A stretch of 34,700 nucleotides of DNA, from assembly GCA_903904835.1 (NCBI GenBank), contig CAIVEI010000035.1, forward strand, positions 1-34,700. Reading direction: 5' to 3'. The translations under genes and the position numbers were made by a program. The notes under the pieces are model-generated. The model did no database searches. It worked only from the letters and a program-made list of their open reading frames with translations, and had not been told where the DNA came from. Each line of letters starts with the position of its first letter. Positions within the stretch are counted from its first letter, which is position 1. Positions 1-8,617 of the stretch are shown here, in pieces. The stretch is from an uncultured Schlesneria sp. GTDB lineage: Bacteria > Planctomycetota > Planctomycetia > Planctomycetales > Planctomycetaceae.

Positions 1-187
1 AAAATCGCACCAAAAACCGTCTGGATCAACCCACCCGAAACTTCAACAAAAACCTCTGAAAAACCTAACCCAACGTCACAAATAAAACACAATACTCAAT
101 GATTTTTCCGAAAACTGTCTCAAAGTTATTGACACGCTCCGTTAGGGGATAAGGAAAGATAAGATTTTGGAACAGAAGGTAACGAAG
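1..187. other. Intergenic left edge, no gene seen
   Basis: This AT-richer stretch lies downstream of the MoeA-fusion gene on the minus strand. A TTGACA hexamer occurs near position 129 but has no convincing -10 partner and no plus-strand gene follows. I see no terminator hairpin with a T-run. Confidence 0.5.
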
Positions 188-2095
188 TTAAGAATTGAAG
201 CCGAGTTCCGTCAGGTGTTTCCTTGTGGTCTCTTCTGACAGGAGTTTCACAAAGGCTTGTACTGCTGGCCGGTCGAATCTCGATTTGGGGACGGCGAAGT
301 CGTAGCGTTCTTCCTGGTAGGGTAGGAAGCCGAGATTGTTGGATTGTGCTACCGACTGGATGGCGACTCCCCAGTCGGCTCGGCCTTGATTAATTGCGGC
401 GGCGACGGCGTTGTGATTGCTTGGTTGAACGGCGTAGCCGCTGGGTTTCTTTCCGGCGAGAAGTCTGTCGATCAGAATCCGAGTACCGCTCCCCTGATTG
501 CGACTGACCATGACGCAATTGTTGTCGGCAATTAAGGATGGAATTTCGGTGGCGGAGTGTCCTTCGAATCGAGAATCACCGCGGCGGAACAGGATTCCCT
601 GGGACCGGCCGTAGCCTTCGATTAACTGAACGGAATCCGATAAGAACGGGAGGTTGTAATGGCCGGACTCGGGATCAAGCAGATGGATCCCCGCCAGATC
701 GCATTCGTTTCGTTTGGCGGCGGCAAGACCTGCAGAACTTCCAACTGTGAGAAGTTTGGAAGTGACGCCACGTCGTTGAAGTTCGGACAACAGATAATCC
801 AGGCCGACACAATGGCTGCCGATGACGATTAAGTCAGCGACTTCGAGACCGCGTCCGATCAAGCGAACTTCGACGAGCTCTCCCGCTTCCACTATCTCGG
901 TATGACGAGGGATCGTGACAAAGCCGTCGGCTCGGCTGAATGTTGTTACCGAACCGGAACCACGTCCCATTGGAAATGCCGACAAACCTGAATCGGTTTT
1001 GACGAGGCCGACCAGTAAGTACTCCGTCCTGCCCGCTTCGGAATTGGCTTTTACGGCCAGCGTTGCTTTGACCGTTTCGTGAGATTCGACCGATCGACCG
1101 GCCAGTAACCGGATCACGGGCGCAACGAATTCGTGAAACGTGAAAATTGCCGATGTGGGAAAACCGGGAAGGATGACAACGGGTTTTTCATTGGTCACGG
1201 CGAGGCAGAGCGGTTTACCGGGTTTCAGGGCGACGCCATGAGCCACGATTCCCGGATCTTTAAATTCCGAGACGACTCGGTAGCAAAGGTCTCCCTTACC
1301 CTTGCTCGTTCCGCCCGAGAGCAGCACGAGATCGGATTCCGTCAGAGCATGTTGAACCATGTCTCGAAGCGCTACGACGTTATCTTGTACAATCCCAAAG
1401 AACTTTGGCTGACCACCCAGTTCACGAACAGCATCGGCCAGAATTTGTGAATTGGAGTCGTAGACACAGGCGGGTCGGATAGGCTGGCCAGGGGCGATGA
1501 TCTCGTTACCCGTAGAGATGATGGCGACTTTCGGCATTTTCCAGACGTCGATGTGGCTTTCACCTAGGGCTGCTAAAACTCCCGTTTCGCGGCTGGTCAA
1601 TACAGTGCCAATGCGCAATACGGTTTCGCCGGTCGAGAGGTCGGTTCCGGCGAAAGAGACTCCGAATCCCGGTGTGACGGCTCGCTGAATCAAGACACTG
1701 TCTTGATTCACGTCGGCCGATTCGATCATCAGGATCGCATCGGCCCCTCGTGGAATCATTCCACCTGTTGAAATACTGATCGCTTCGCCCGACTGTAATT
1801 CGATGGTCGGTTCGGTTCCGGCATCGAGCGTATCGGGCAGAAGACGGACGGATTTTGGCGACATTTCAGTCGCACCGAATGTGTCGTTGGCCTGGACTGC
1901 AAACCCGTCAAAGTTCGAGCGATCGAACGAAGGGACATCGACTCGGGCGACAAGGTCCTGGGAAAGGACTCGGCCAAGTGCATCAGCCAATGGGATACGT
2001 TCGATACCGAGGGGGGCCAATTTGAGTGCCGCACGGAAGCGTCTCTCGGCTTCGTCTCGATCGATCACATTGAGAAACTGGTCCTGACCCGACAT
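188..2095 (-). CDS. MoeA-type molybdopterin molybdenumtransferase fused to a PBP-like domain
   Basis: Predicted cytosolic enzyme of molybdenum cofactor synthesis, inserting metal into adenylated molybdopterin. The MoeA core covers about residues 10-415. It shows DGFAVQ at 63-68, STGGMIPRGADAI near 109-121, ISTGNE near 194-199, the nucleotide/cofactor loop LSGGTSKGKGD at 259-269, KPGKP at 291-295 and LPGFPTS at 309-315. Residues about 420-635 form a second domain resembling the PBP-like module (PF12727 type) found on some MoeA and ModE-like proteins, with CDLAGIHLLDPESG at 465-478 and NQGSGTR at 533-539. At 635 aa it is about 220 aa longer than plain MoeA because of this domain. It starts with ATG 12 nt after the stop of the upstream moeA, so the two are probably cotranscribed. 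The C-terminal domain may sense an oxyanion or pterin ligand, which is inference. Confidence 0.9.
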   Translation of the reverse strand: MSGQDQFLNVIDRDEAERRFRAALKLAPLGIERIPLADALGRVLSQDLVARVDVPSFDRSNFDGFAVQANDTFGATEMSPKSVRLLPDTLDAGTEPTIELQSGEAISISTGGMIPRGADAILMIESADVNQDSVLIQRAVTPGFGVSFAGTDLSTGETVLRIGTVLTSRETGVLAALGESHIDVWKMPKVAIISTGNEIIAPGQPIRPACVYDSNSQILADAVRELGGQPKFFGIVQDNVVALRDMVQHALTESDLVLLSGGTSKGKGDLCYRVVSEFKDPGIVAHGVALKPGKPLCLAVTNEKPVVILPGFPTSAIFTFHEFVAPVIRLLAGRSVESHETVKATLAVKANSEAGRTEYLLVGLVKTDSGLSAFPMGRGSGSVTTFSRADGFVTIPRHTEIVEAGELVEVRLIGRGLEVADLIVIGSHCVGLDYLLSELQRRGVTSKLLTVGSSAGLAAAKRNECDLAGIHLLDPESGHYNLPFLSDSVQLIEGYGRSQGILFRRGDSRFEGHSATEIPSLIADNNCVMVSRNQGSGTRILIDRLLAGKKPSGYAVQPSNHNAVAAAINQGRADWGVAIQSVAQSNNLGFLPYQEERYDFAVPKSRFDRPAVQAFVKLLSEETTRKHLTELGFNS

Positions 2096-2107
2096 GCGTC
2101 ACCCATA

Positions 2108-3358
2108 TCAATACAGAAAAACTTCGACTTCAGTACCTTCTGGGAAACCTTCGCTGTCTGAAGGGACGATGACAAATCCATCGGACCGTGTTGTGGAGCT
2201 GAGGATCGAAGCTCCGCCGATTGCCATTGGAATGGCTTCGTTTCCGTGGACTTGAACTCGTGCGTAATCGACTCGACCAACGGTGGATACCAGTTTACGT
2301 GCCAGACGAACGACGACTCGGCGATACGGCCAGTCTCGCGAGCGACCACCCATTGCCCGAATGGCTCGCCCCGCGAAGAAATCATAGGCACACAGGCATG
2401 AAACGGGGTTGCCGGGGAGCAGGAACACAAGGCGTCCTTGCAGACGTCCCATTCCAGTCGGGCTGCTTGGCCGCATCGCAATCCCGTGGATGGCGACTTC
2501 ACCCAGTTCGGCAAGCAGTTTCGGTGCAAAGTCTTCCTGGCCGACGCTCGATCCGCCGGAAACGAGGATGATGTCAGCCGGTTCGAGTAAGGCCTGGCGG
2601 ATTGAGTCAGGCTCGTCTCGAACGATGCCGGGGAAAATCACGTCACCGCCGTCCCGCTCAGTTAATGCGGCCAGCATCGGTCCATTGGCATCGGCGATTT
2701 GATACCCACGGGGAACCGTTCCCGATGGGAGCAATTCATTGCCTGTAATCAGGATTCGGACTCGAGGTCGGCGGATGACGGAAAGGTGACCGACACCGAT
2801 GGACGAGATGACTCCGATATCTTGTGGACGCAACTGTCGACCCTTGTGAAGGACGACATCACCGTTGCGGATATCCTCACCAATCGTTCCGACATGTTTG
2901 CCGGACGAGACTTCTCCCAGGCTCAGCATGGTCTCACCATCCAGTTCGGTATTCTCGACGGGAAGCACGGCATCAGCACCTGCGGGAAGTGGTGCTCCGG
3001 TCATGATGCGTACGGCCTGTCCTGGCTCAATCAGTCCAGAATATGGGACACCTGGCAGGCAAGTACCGATGACTTTGAAGGGAAGCCGGTTGTAGGGGGA
3101 GGCACCATAAGTTTCCTCGCTGCGTAAGGCAAAGCCGTCCATCATCGACCGTGCAAAACTTGGGACATCGACGCAACTCGTTACCTCTTCTGCTAGGATA
3201 CGATTCGCGGCATTGCTGGCACGGATGACTTCCGTATCGAGGTGCTCAAAAACAGGAGTCGCAGAATCAATCCAGGCCAGAGTGGCTTCAACCGTTGCAC
3301 GATTGGTGAAGCCGCGCATGCGGACATCGGTCGGTGTATGTTCGGGGGGCAGGGGCAT
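2108..3358 (-). CDS. moeA: Molybdopterin molybdenumtransferase MoeA
   Basis: Predicted to catalyse ligation of molybdate to adenylyl-molybdopterin in molybdenum cofactor synthesis. The 416-aa length is typical for single-domain MoeA. Visible family motifs are MMDGFALR at 72-79, MTGAPLPAGADAV at 119-131, ITGNELLPSG at 204-213, SGGSSVGQED at 267-276 and LPGNPVS at 314-320. The usual KPGKP segment after the SGG loop is replaced by RPSSP at 296-300, while the fusion paralogue downstream keeps KPGKP. It is the first gene of a two-gene minus-strand pair and is divergent from the ABC-F gene. I see no clear Shine-Dalgarno site before the ATG, and the 5' region does not resemble a molybdenum-cofactor riboswitch as far as I can judge. 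Confidence in the family is high; metal specificity (Mo or W) is unknown. Confidence 0.92.
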   Translation of the reverse strand: MPLPPEHTPTDVRMRGFTNRATVEATLAWIDSATPVFEHLDTEVIRASNAANRILAEEVTSCVDVPSFARSMMDGFALRSEETYGASPYNRLPFKVIGTCLPGVPYSGLIEPGQAVRIMTGAPLPAGADAVLPVENTELDGETMLSLGEVSSGKHVGTIGEDIRNGDVVLHKGRQLRPQDIGVISSIGVGHLSVIRRPRVRILITGNELLPSGTVPRGYQIADANGPMLAALTERDGGDVIFPGIVRDEPDSIRQALLEPADIILVSGGSSVGQEDFAPKLLAELGEVAIHGIAMRPSSPTGMGRLQGRLVFLLPGNPVSCLCAYDFFAGRAIRAMGGRSRDWPYRRVVVRLARKLVSTVGRVDYARVQVHGNEAIPMAIGGASILSSTTRSDGFVIVPSDSEGFPEGTEVEVFLY

Positions 3359-3578
3359 GTGAGAGGTATTTCGTGTTCAGATTGATGCGTCAGCTTTCTT
3401 GAGAATACCAAGTCAGCGAGCAACGAAGCGAGCCGGGTAGAATCATTTGTATTTGTATTGTCGGCTTCTCCTTACGTTATGCTCTGAGGTTTCACACAAG
3501 AACCCCGCAGATTGATCGATTTTCGGATAGTATTCCGGCGGTAATAGTTCGGGAAGTAATAGTAAGACAGGGATTTGG

Positions 3579-5477
3579 ATGGCGTTATTGAGTCTGCGAG
3601 ATGTCCGTTTTGGCTTCGGATCACCACCTTTGATGTCGCATATCGATTTGCAGATCGAACGAGGCGAGCGGGTGGGGCTGCTCGGTCGTAATGGGACCGG
3701 AAAATCAACTCTGATGAAGCTGATGGTCAGGGAATTGCCACCGGACCAGGGTCTGGTCGACCATCAACCGGGAATTCGAATTGCTCGACTGGTTCAGGAT
3801 GTTCCTGTCGGACGAGTCGGTACGATATTCGACGAAGTGGCCGCGGGCTTGGGGGAAGAGGGGATCGCCGTTGCGGCTCAATTTCACCTGCACCATCCCG
3901 ATGCATCGCTTTCCGAGGCCGAACGAGTAGAACTGGAGCGACGAGCCGAAACCTTGAATCATGATACGGGTTGGCAATTAGAGCATCGAATCGAACAGAT
4001 GCTGGAACGGATGCAGCTTGATCCGCTGACCATGTTTGACAGTCTTTCGTCGGGGATGAAGCGGCGAGTCTTACTGGGACAATCACTGGTCTCTGAACCG
4101 GATATCCTGCTGCTTGATGAACCGACAAACCATCTCGACATTGACGCAATTCGCTGGCTGGAAGAATTCCTGCAGCGGTTCAGTGGAACATTGATTTTCG
4201 TCACTCATGATCGGGTGTTCCTGCAACGACTGGCAACTCGGATTGTTGAGCTCGACCGCGGCCGCCTTTTCGACTGGCCGTGCGACTACTCCACGTTTCT
4301 GGAACGCAAAGAAGCAGCGTTGGCAGCGGAAGAGCAGCAGCAGGCTCTGTTTGACAAAAAACTTGCGGTCGAGGAAGCATGGATTCGTAAGGGGGTCAAA
4401 GCTCGGCGTGTGCGAAACGAAGGACGGGTTCGTGCATTGAAAAAGCTCCGTGAAGAACGGAAAGCTCGTCGTGAAAAGGTCGGCAACGTCAAAGTCGAGA
4501 TTCAAGAAGCAGAACGATCAGGAGCATTGGTGGTCGATGTCAAGAACCTGTCGTACGAGATCGGTTCACGGGCGATTATTCGAGATTTGACGACGACCAT
4601 CATGCGTGGCGATAAGGTTGGGATCATCGGCACGAATGGATCAGGAAAGACGACCCTGTTGCGGTTATTGCTAGGGGAATTGACACCGACGTCCGGAGTG
4701 GTCAAGCGAGGGACGAATCTGGAAGTGGCCTACTTTGATCAATTACGAGCACAACTCGACGAAGAAAAGACGGTCCAGGAAAATGTCTCTGAGGGTAAAG
4801 ACATGCTGACCATCAATGGTCAGCAACGGCACATTATTGGTTATCTGGAAGATTTCCTGTTTACGCCGGAACGAACACGTAGCCCGGCGCGCTATCTCTC
4901 GGGGGGAGAACGCAACCGACTGCTGTTGGCCCGGCTGTTTTCCAAGCCATCGAACGTGCTGGTGCTGGACGAACCAACGAATGATCTCGACGCCGAAACG
5001 CTCGATCTTCTGGAAGAGTTAATTGTCAATTATCCCGGCACAGTCTTGCTGGTCAGCCATGACCGGGCGTTTCTTAACAATGTGGTCACGAATACGCTGG
5101 TATTCGAGGGAGACGGTTTCGTCAGAGATTACACGGGTGGATACGATGACTGGTTAGCGCAACGAAAGGCGATTGCGGAGTCATCAGTGGAACGTGCGCC
5201 GTCCACTTCCGCCAATCGAGTTAATGTCCCATCGGTGACCGCAGATGCCCCTCGTCGTCGGACGTTTAAGGAACAGCAAGAGCTGTCACAATTGCCTCGA
5301 AAAATCGAAGAGCTTGAAAAAGAGCAACGCGAACTTCATACGACAATGGCTTCACCGGAATTCTATCAGCAGGATAAGCTTGTCATCGCTAAGGCAACGA
5401 AGCGATTGGAAGCCCTCGAACAGGAAATGACCACGACATTCCAACGCTGGGAGTTACTGGATGCACTGGCGGAATGA
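3579..5477 (+). CDS. uup: ABC-F family ATPase, Uup-like
   Basis: Soluble twin-ATPase ABC-F protein without membrane segments; the family acts on ribosomes, and Uup members are also linked to DNA-branch tolerance. The first cassette has Walker A GRNGTGKST at 36-44, a degenerate signature SLSSGMKRR at 155-163 (Ser in place of the second Gly) and Walker B ILLLDEPTNHLD at 176-187. The second has GTNGSGKTT at 351-359, the signature YLSGGERNR at 439-447 and VLVLDEPTNDLD at 460-471. A basic, charged linker lies at about 240-310. The C-terminal 60 residues (about 570-630) look like a coiled-coil hairpin, which is the Uup hallmark, and the 632-aa length matches Uup. The start is the ATG at 3579, with AGGG six bases upstream. 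The subgroup assignment is less certain than the ABC-F call. Confidence 0.9.
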   Translation: MALLSLRDVRFGFGSPPLMSHIDLQIERGERVGLLGRNGTGKSTLMKLMVRELPPDQGLVDHQPGIRIARLVQDVPVGRVGTIFDEVAAGLGEEGIAVAAQFHLHHPDASLSEAERVELERRAETLNHDTGWQLEHRIEQMLERMQLDPLTMFDSLSSGMKRRVLLGQSLVSEPDILLLDEPTNHLDIDAIRWLEEFLQRFSGTLIFVTHDRVFLQRLATRIVELDRGRLFDWPCDYSTFLERKEAALAAEEQQQALFDKKLAVEEAWIRKGVKARRVRNEGRVRALKKLREERKARREKVGNVKVEIQEAERSGALVVDVKNLSYEIGSRAIIRDLTTTIMRGDKVGIIGTNGSGKTTLLRLLLGELTPTSGVVKRGTNLEVAYFDQLRAQLDEEKTVQENVSEGKDMLTINGQQRHIIGYLEDFLFTPERTRSPARYLSGGERNRLLLARLFSKPSNVLVLDEPTNDLDAETLDLLEELIVNYPGTVLLVSHDRAFLNNVVTNTLVFEGDGFVRDYTGGYDDWLAQRKAIAESSVERAPSTSANRVNVPSVTADAPRRRTFKEQQELSQLPRKIEELEKEQRELHTTMASPEFYQQDKLVIAKATKRLEALEQEMTTTFQRWELLDALAE

Positions 5478-5593
5478 CAAGCGTCGATAGTCGAATGAGA
5501 TTTATAGGCTCTGTAGGGCGTAGATGTCTTATTGGCTCCATGTTTTTTCCAACAAAAACCATCTTGCAATACTTTCGTCAGGAGAATGACATC

Positions 5594-6604
5594 ATGCGGT
5601 ATCTGTTTTGTTCGATGCTTTGCTTTGCGGCGGTGATGGGTTGTTCGGGAAATCAAGATCCATTGACGACAAAAAAAGAGGCCGGTCAAGCCTCTGACGG
5701 GGCGAAAAGCAAACCATTGCGGATTGCAGTGATTCCCAAAGGAACGACTCACATCTTTTGGAAATCGGTGCATGCGGGTGCCGTTCAAGCCGCCAAGGAT
5801 CTGGGAGACATTGAGATCCTATGGAAAGGACCACTGCTTGAGAATGATCGTGACGGCCAGATTAACGTTGTGCAGGATTTCGTGGCCAATCGCGTGGATG
5901 GAATCTGCCTGGCGCCTCTCGACAAACAGGCGTTGATCGGGCCTGTTAAAGACGCTGTTGAAGCAGGGATTCCGGTTGTGATTTTCGACAGTGCACTTCA
6001 AGACGAATCGAAGATCATCAGCTATGTCGCGACCGACAATCGCAAAGGAGGCGAACTAGCAGCCCGTCACATGGCAAAGGTTTTGGGAGAAAAAGGGAAC
6101 GTGATCCTGTTGCGATATAACGCAGGAAGCGAAAGTACCGAACAACGTGAAGAAGGTTTTCTTGACACGCTGAAGGCAGAATTTCCGGGCATCGAGGTGA
6201 TTTCGTCGAAGGAGTATGCGGGGACGACCCCGGAACAGTCGCTCGATAAGGCGACGCAGGTATTGAGCAATTTCAAGGATCGTGTGAATGGCATTTTTGC
6301 GGTCTGTGAACCCAACGCGAATGGAATCTTGATTGCCTTGAAAGAAACGCAACTCGTGGGCAATGTAAAATTTGTCGCATTCGATTCCAGCGACGATCTC
6401 ATCCGTGCCATGGGCGACGGCGCTTGCCACGGGATTGTCCTGCAAGACCCTGTTACGATGGGCTATCAATCAGTGCAGGCGATTGTCAAATCGATCCGAG
6501 GTGAAAAGGTCGAAAAACGGATCGGCACCGGCGAGTTTCTGGCGACCCCTGAGAATATGGCGTCACCCGAAATGGATAAGCTTTTGAATCCAGAGCGTTA
6601 TTGA
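5594..6604 (+). CDS. Sugar-type periplasmic binding lipoprotein (LacI/RbsB fold)
   Basis: Predicted extracytoplasmic solute receptor of the ribose/galactose-binding type. I start it at the ATG at 5594, preceded by GGAGA, rather than at an in-frame ATG 120 nt upstream. That choice gives a clean lipoprotein signal MRYLFCSMLCFAAVMGC with the lipidated Cys at residue 17. The mature part has the two-lobe pattern of this fold: an early IAVIPKGTTHIFWKSVHAG segment, then VDGICLAPLD, GIPVVIFDSAL and, later, GIFAVCEPNANG and VKFVAFDSSDD. It is 336 aa, normal for the family. No permease or transport ATPase gene lies next to it; the ABC-F gene 116 nt upstream is not a transporter subunit. It may serve a transporter encoded elsewhere or a sensory protein. 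The substrate is unknown. Confidence 0.85.
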   Translation: MRYLFCSMLCFAAVMGCSGNQDPLTTKKEAGQASDGAKSKPLRIAVIPKGTTHIFWKSVHAGAVQAAKDLGDIEILWKGPLLENDRDGQINVVQDFVANRVDGICLAPLDKQALIGPVKDAVEAGIPVVIFDSALQDESKIISYVATDNRKGGELAARHMAKVLGEKGNVILLRYNAGSESTEQREEGFLDTLKAEFPGIEVISSKEYAGTTPEQSLDKATQVLSNFKDRVNGIFAVCEPNANGILIALKETQLVGNVKFVAFDSSDDLIRAMGDGACHGIVLQDPVTMGYQSVQAIVKSIRGEKVEKRIGTGEFLATPENMASPEMDKLLNPERY

Positions 6605-6671
6605 ACGGAAAGGGTGGTAGGCGAATTTCGCAGGTGTGTACTCAGCCTCATGACTTCAAATGACTGAAGGA

Positions 6672-7520
6672 TCATGCAGCGCGGCTGGCCTGTTTAATTT
6701 CATTGACCGGCAAGCTCTTTGAATTGAATTTGATGGTCATAAGCGGCTCGTTTGGGGACGGCGCATCGTGGGTGACAGGGGTTTCCCGGATTCCTTCGAG
6801 GCCGAGCAGAAAGAGATCGCGAAGTGAACGAACGACCTCGGCGATGTTGATCTTGGATTGGCCGATTATGCGGTCTTCGAAGATGATCGGAGTTTCAACG
6901 ATACGGCAGTTGTTTTGCGCACAACGGTAGAGGAATTCTTCTTGAAAGGCATATCCGCGCGAACGGATTTTCGCGAAATCCAGTTCCCTCATTTTACTGA
7001 TACGATAGCAACGGAAAGCACCGCTGCAATCTTTGGCTTTCAGTCCGAGCAGAATGTGGGAGTACCAGTTGATTGCCTGACTCATGAAATGACGGAGAGG
7101 ACTCCAGCCGGTGATGCTGCCACCAGGGACATAGCGAGAGCCGATCCCGACATCGGCAAACTGCATGCATTCGCTGAGTGCCGGCAAGTACCGGGGATGG
7201 TGGCTGAAGTCGGCGTCCATGTTCTGAACGAAGTCATAATCATGATCGATGGCCCATTGAAAGCCCGCCAGTGTTGCGGCACCAAGTCCCTCTTTTTTTG
7301 TTCGTAGAAGGAGTTTCACTCGAGAATCCGTCGACATCAGTTGTCGGACGACATCTGCCGTGCCATCGGGAGAACTGTCATCGACGACCAGAACGTGAGC
7401 CAACGGAAGTTGCTCAAGCACCTGAGGCACCAGCCTGGCGATGTTTTCTCGCTCGTTATAAGTACAAAGCGTGACAACTAAGCGAGGAGGTTTTGTGGTG
7501 GCGACAGATGCAGGTGACAT
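6672..7520 (-). CDS. Family 2 glycosyltransferase, polyprenol-phosphate mannose synthase-like
   Basis: Predicted to transfer a sugar from a nucleotide donor to a lipid phosphate carrier, as dolichol/polyprenol-phosphate mannosyltransferases do. The GT-A motifs are clear: the N-terminal VVTLCTYNERENI, then VLVVDDSSPDGTADVV and the donor/metal site MDADFSHHP, followed by GIGSRYVPGG and CSGAFRCYR. No transmembrane anchor is obvious at the C-terminus, so it resembles the single-domain DPM1 type. I choose the ATG at 7520 (282 aa) because GGAG lies at good distance upstream; the open frame extends four codons further to a TTG. The gene stands alone, divergent from the sigma-factor gene. The final about 40 residues after the catalytic domain are not recognisable. 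Donor and acceptor are not determined by sequence. Confidence 0.88.
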   Translation of the reverse strand: MSPASVATTKPPRLVVTLCTYNERENIARLVPQVLEQLPLAHVLVVDDSSPDGTADVVRQLMSTDSRVKLLLRTKKEGLGAATLAGFQWAIDHDYDFVQNMDADFSHHPRYLPALSECMQFADVGIGSRYVPGGSITGWSPLRHFMSQAINWYSHILLGLKAKDCSGAFRCYRISKMRELDFAKIRSRGYAFQEEFLYRCAQNNCRIVETPIIFEDRIIGQSKINIAEVVRSLRDLFLLGLEGIRETPVTHDAPSPNEPLMTIKFNSKSLPVNEIKQASRAA

Positions 7521-7690
7521 TTGAGACTCCAAAGACTCCGATGTAACTATGGGGCTGGATGATCGTTGAAGATCGAAAAGACGTCTAGATCAACACGATG
7601 CGGGTTGATTGTTGACAGGTTTGCGGCGTAGCATCTCTTGGGTAGGGCATCATTTGTGCTCATTCAAGCGGATTTGGTTGGGAACCAGCT

Positions 7691-8272
7691 TTGTCGAACG
7701 TTTCGGATCAAACGCTGATCGAACAACTCCGGCGGGGAGACCGGACAGCATTTGCGCAAGTGATCGAACGGAATCAGCGAACGGTTTATGGCTACCTTCG
7801 AGCACGGCTGCAACAGGCCAGCGACGCAGAAGATATGATGCAAGAAGTGTTTCTGCGGTTCTACCTGTCTCAGGCTCGGTTTGATTCGACGGCCCTGATC
7901 AGACCATGGTTACTTGGGATTGCCAGGAACCTGCTGCGCGAGCATGTTCGGGACGTTAAACGGCGTAAAGAGGTGGCCTGGACAGAACTTTGCCTTGAAT
8001 TGGAATCAGTGTTACCTCCTGACGCGTTGTGGTCGGATGCTGACGATGTGATCCGGTATCTCCCCAAGTGTCTGGAGGAACTCGGGCCAAGCGCCCGACA
8101 GGCGGTCGACCTGCATTATCGATCTCAACGAAAGCTGGCAGAGATTGGGCACGATTTGCATCGCAGTGAAGGGGCAGTCAAGCTCCTGATGCATCGAGCT
8201 CGTCAGGCTTTGAGGGATTGTCTCCATTTGAATACGCCACGAACTGGCCCAGGAAAGGGCGACCAATTATGA
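7691..8272 (+). CDS. ECF-type RNA polymerase sigma factor
   Basis: Alternative sigma factor of the extracytoplasmic-function group, 193 aa. Region 2 spans about residues 15-90 and includes DAEDMMQEVFLRFY at 45-58, the core-binding segment. Region 4 spans about 125-178 with SARQAVDLHY followed by the helix-turn-helix stretch LAEIGHDLHRSEGAVKLLMH. The start is a TTG at 7691; no in-frame ATG or GTG precedes the conserved region, and there is no strong Shine-Dalgarno site. Its stop overlaps the next gene by ATGA, so the two are translationally coupled, and the giant membrane protein follows 100 nt later. The arrangement suggests that the downstream protein controls this sigma factor. The subgroup within ECF families was not determined. 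Confidence 0.9.
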   Translation: MSNVSDQTLIEQLRRGDRTAFAQVIERNQRTVYGYLRARLQQASDAEDMMQEVFLRFYLSQARFDSTALIRPWLLGIARNLLREHVRDVKRRKEVAWTELCLELESVLPPDALWSDADDVIRYLPKCLEELGPSARQAVDLHYRSQRKLAEIGHDLHRSEGAVKLLMHRARQALRDCLHLNTPRTGPGKGDQL

Positions 8273-8517
8273 ACGTTCCGGAATTTATGCATCTCAACGA
8301 TGTCAAACAGCTAAAAGACGATTTTCACGCCGATATCTGGCTGAGGCGAGTGCAAATTAACGAACAGCAAACCGTTTCGTTTCGACGGCCTGATGGATTG
8401 GACAGTCAACTGAATCTCACCCGCCAATTGCGGGAAGGCACAATGTTAAAGCTGGTTGGAAAGGGTGTTGGGGGCCGGGGAAACCTCGTGTTGCAAGTTC
8501 GGCTAATTGACTTTTGA
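8269..8517 (+). CDS. Small protein resembling a DnaJ C-terminal segment
   Basis: An 82-aa protein whose ATG overlaps the stop codon of the sigma-factor gene (ATGA), which decides the start over the longer open frame beginning at 8218. No signal peptide or membrane segment is visible. The C-terminal half, about residues 33-80, reads like the beta-rich C-terminal domain of DnaJ/Hsp40: a strand, a proline-glycine turn, then REGTMLKLVGKGVGGRGNLV and a final hydrophobic strand, comparable to the family pattern G-x-x-L-R-L-x-G-K-G. It lacks a J domain, a zinc centre and a second beta subdomain. The resemblance is from reading only. A role as an adaptor or chaperone for the neighbouring sigma or membrane protein is inference. 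Confidence 0.7.
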   Translation: MNVPEFMHLNDVKQLKDDFHADIWLRRVQINEQQTVSFRRPDGLDSQLNLTRQLREGTMLKLVGKGVGGRGNLVLQVRLIDF

Positions 8518-8617
8518 CGGGATTGATTTGTTTGTGACCTTTGTCAAATCTTGATTCCGCAAGTGATGCTGGAAAGAATTCGTTCGTCGTTTAATCCTTT
8601 GATTTTCGAATGACTTT

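Noticed and set aside
129-163. TTGACA followed by GATAAG, possible promoter
   Set aside because: Spacing is not suitable and no plus-strand gene follows within the moeA region.
3359-3480. Possible molybdenum-cofactor riboswitch before moeA
   Set aside because: I looked for the conserved paired elements and found no convincing match; only short direct repeats such as GCGAGC are present.
5474-5593. Upstream extension of the sugar-binding protein
   Set aside because: The ATG at 5594 has a better ribosome site and produces the lipoprotein signal at the very N-terminus, as required.
7681-7708. GGAACC near the sigma-factor start as a possible ECF -35 element
   Set aside because: A matching -10 would fall inside the coding sequence after the start codon, so it does not fit as the promoter of this gene. 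The motif alone is too short to support autoregulation.
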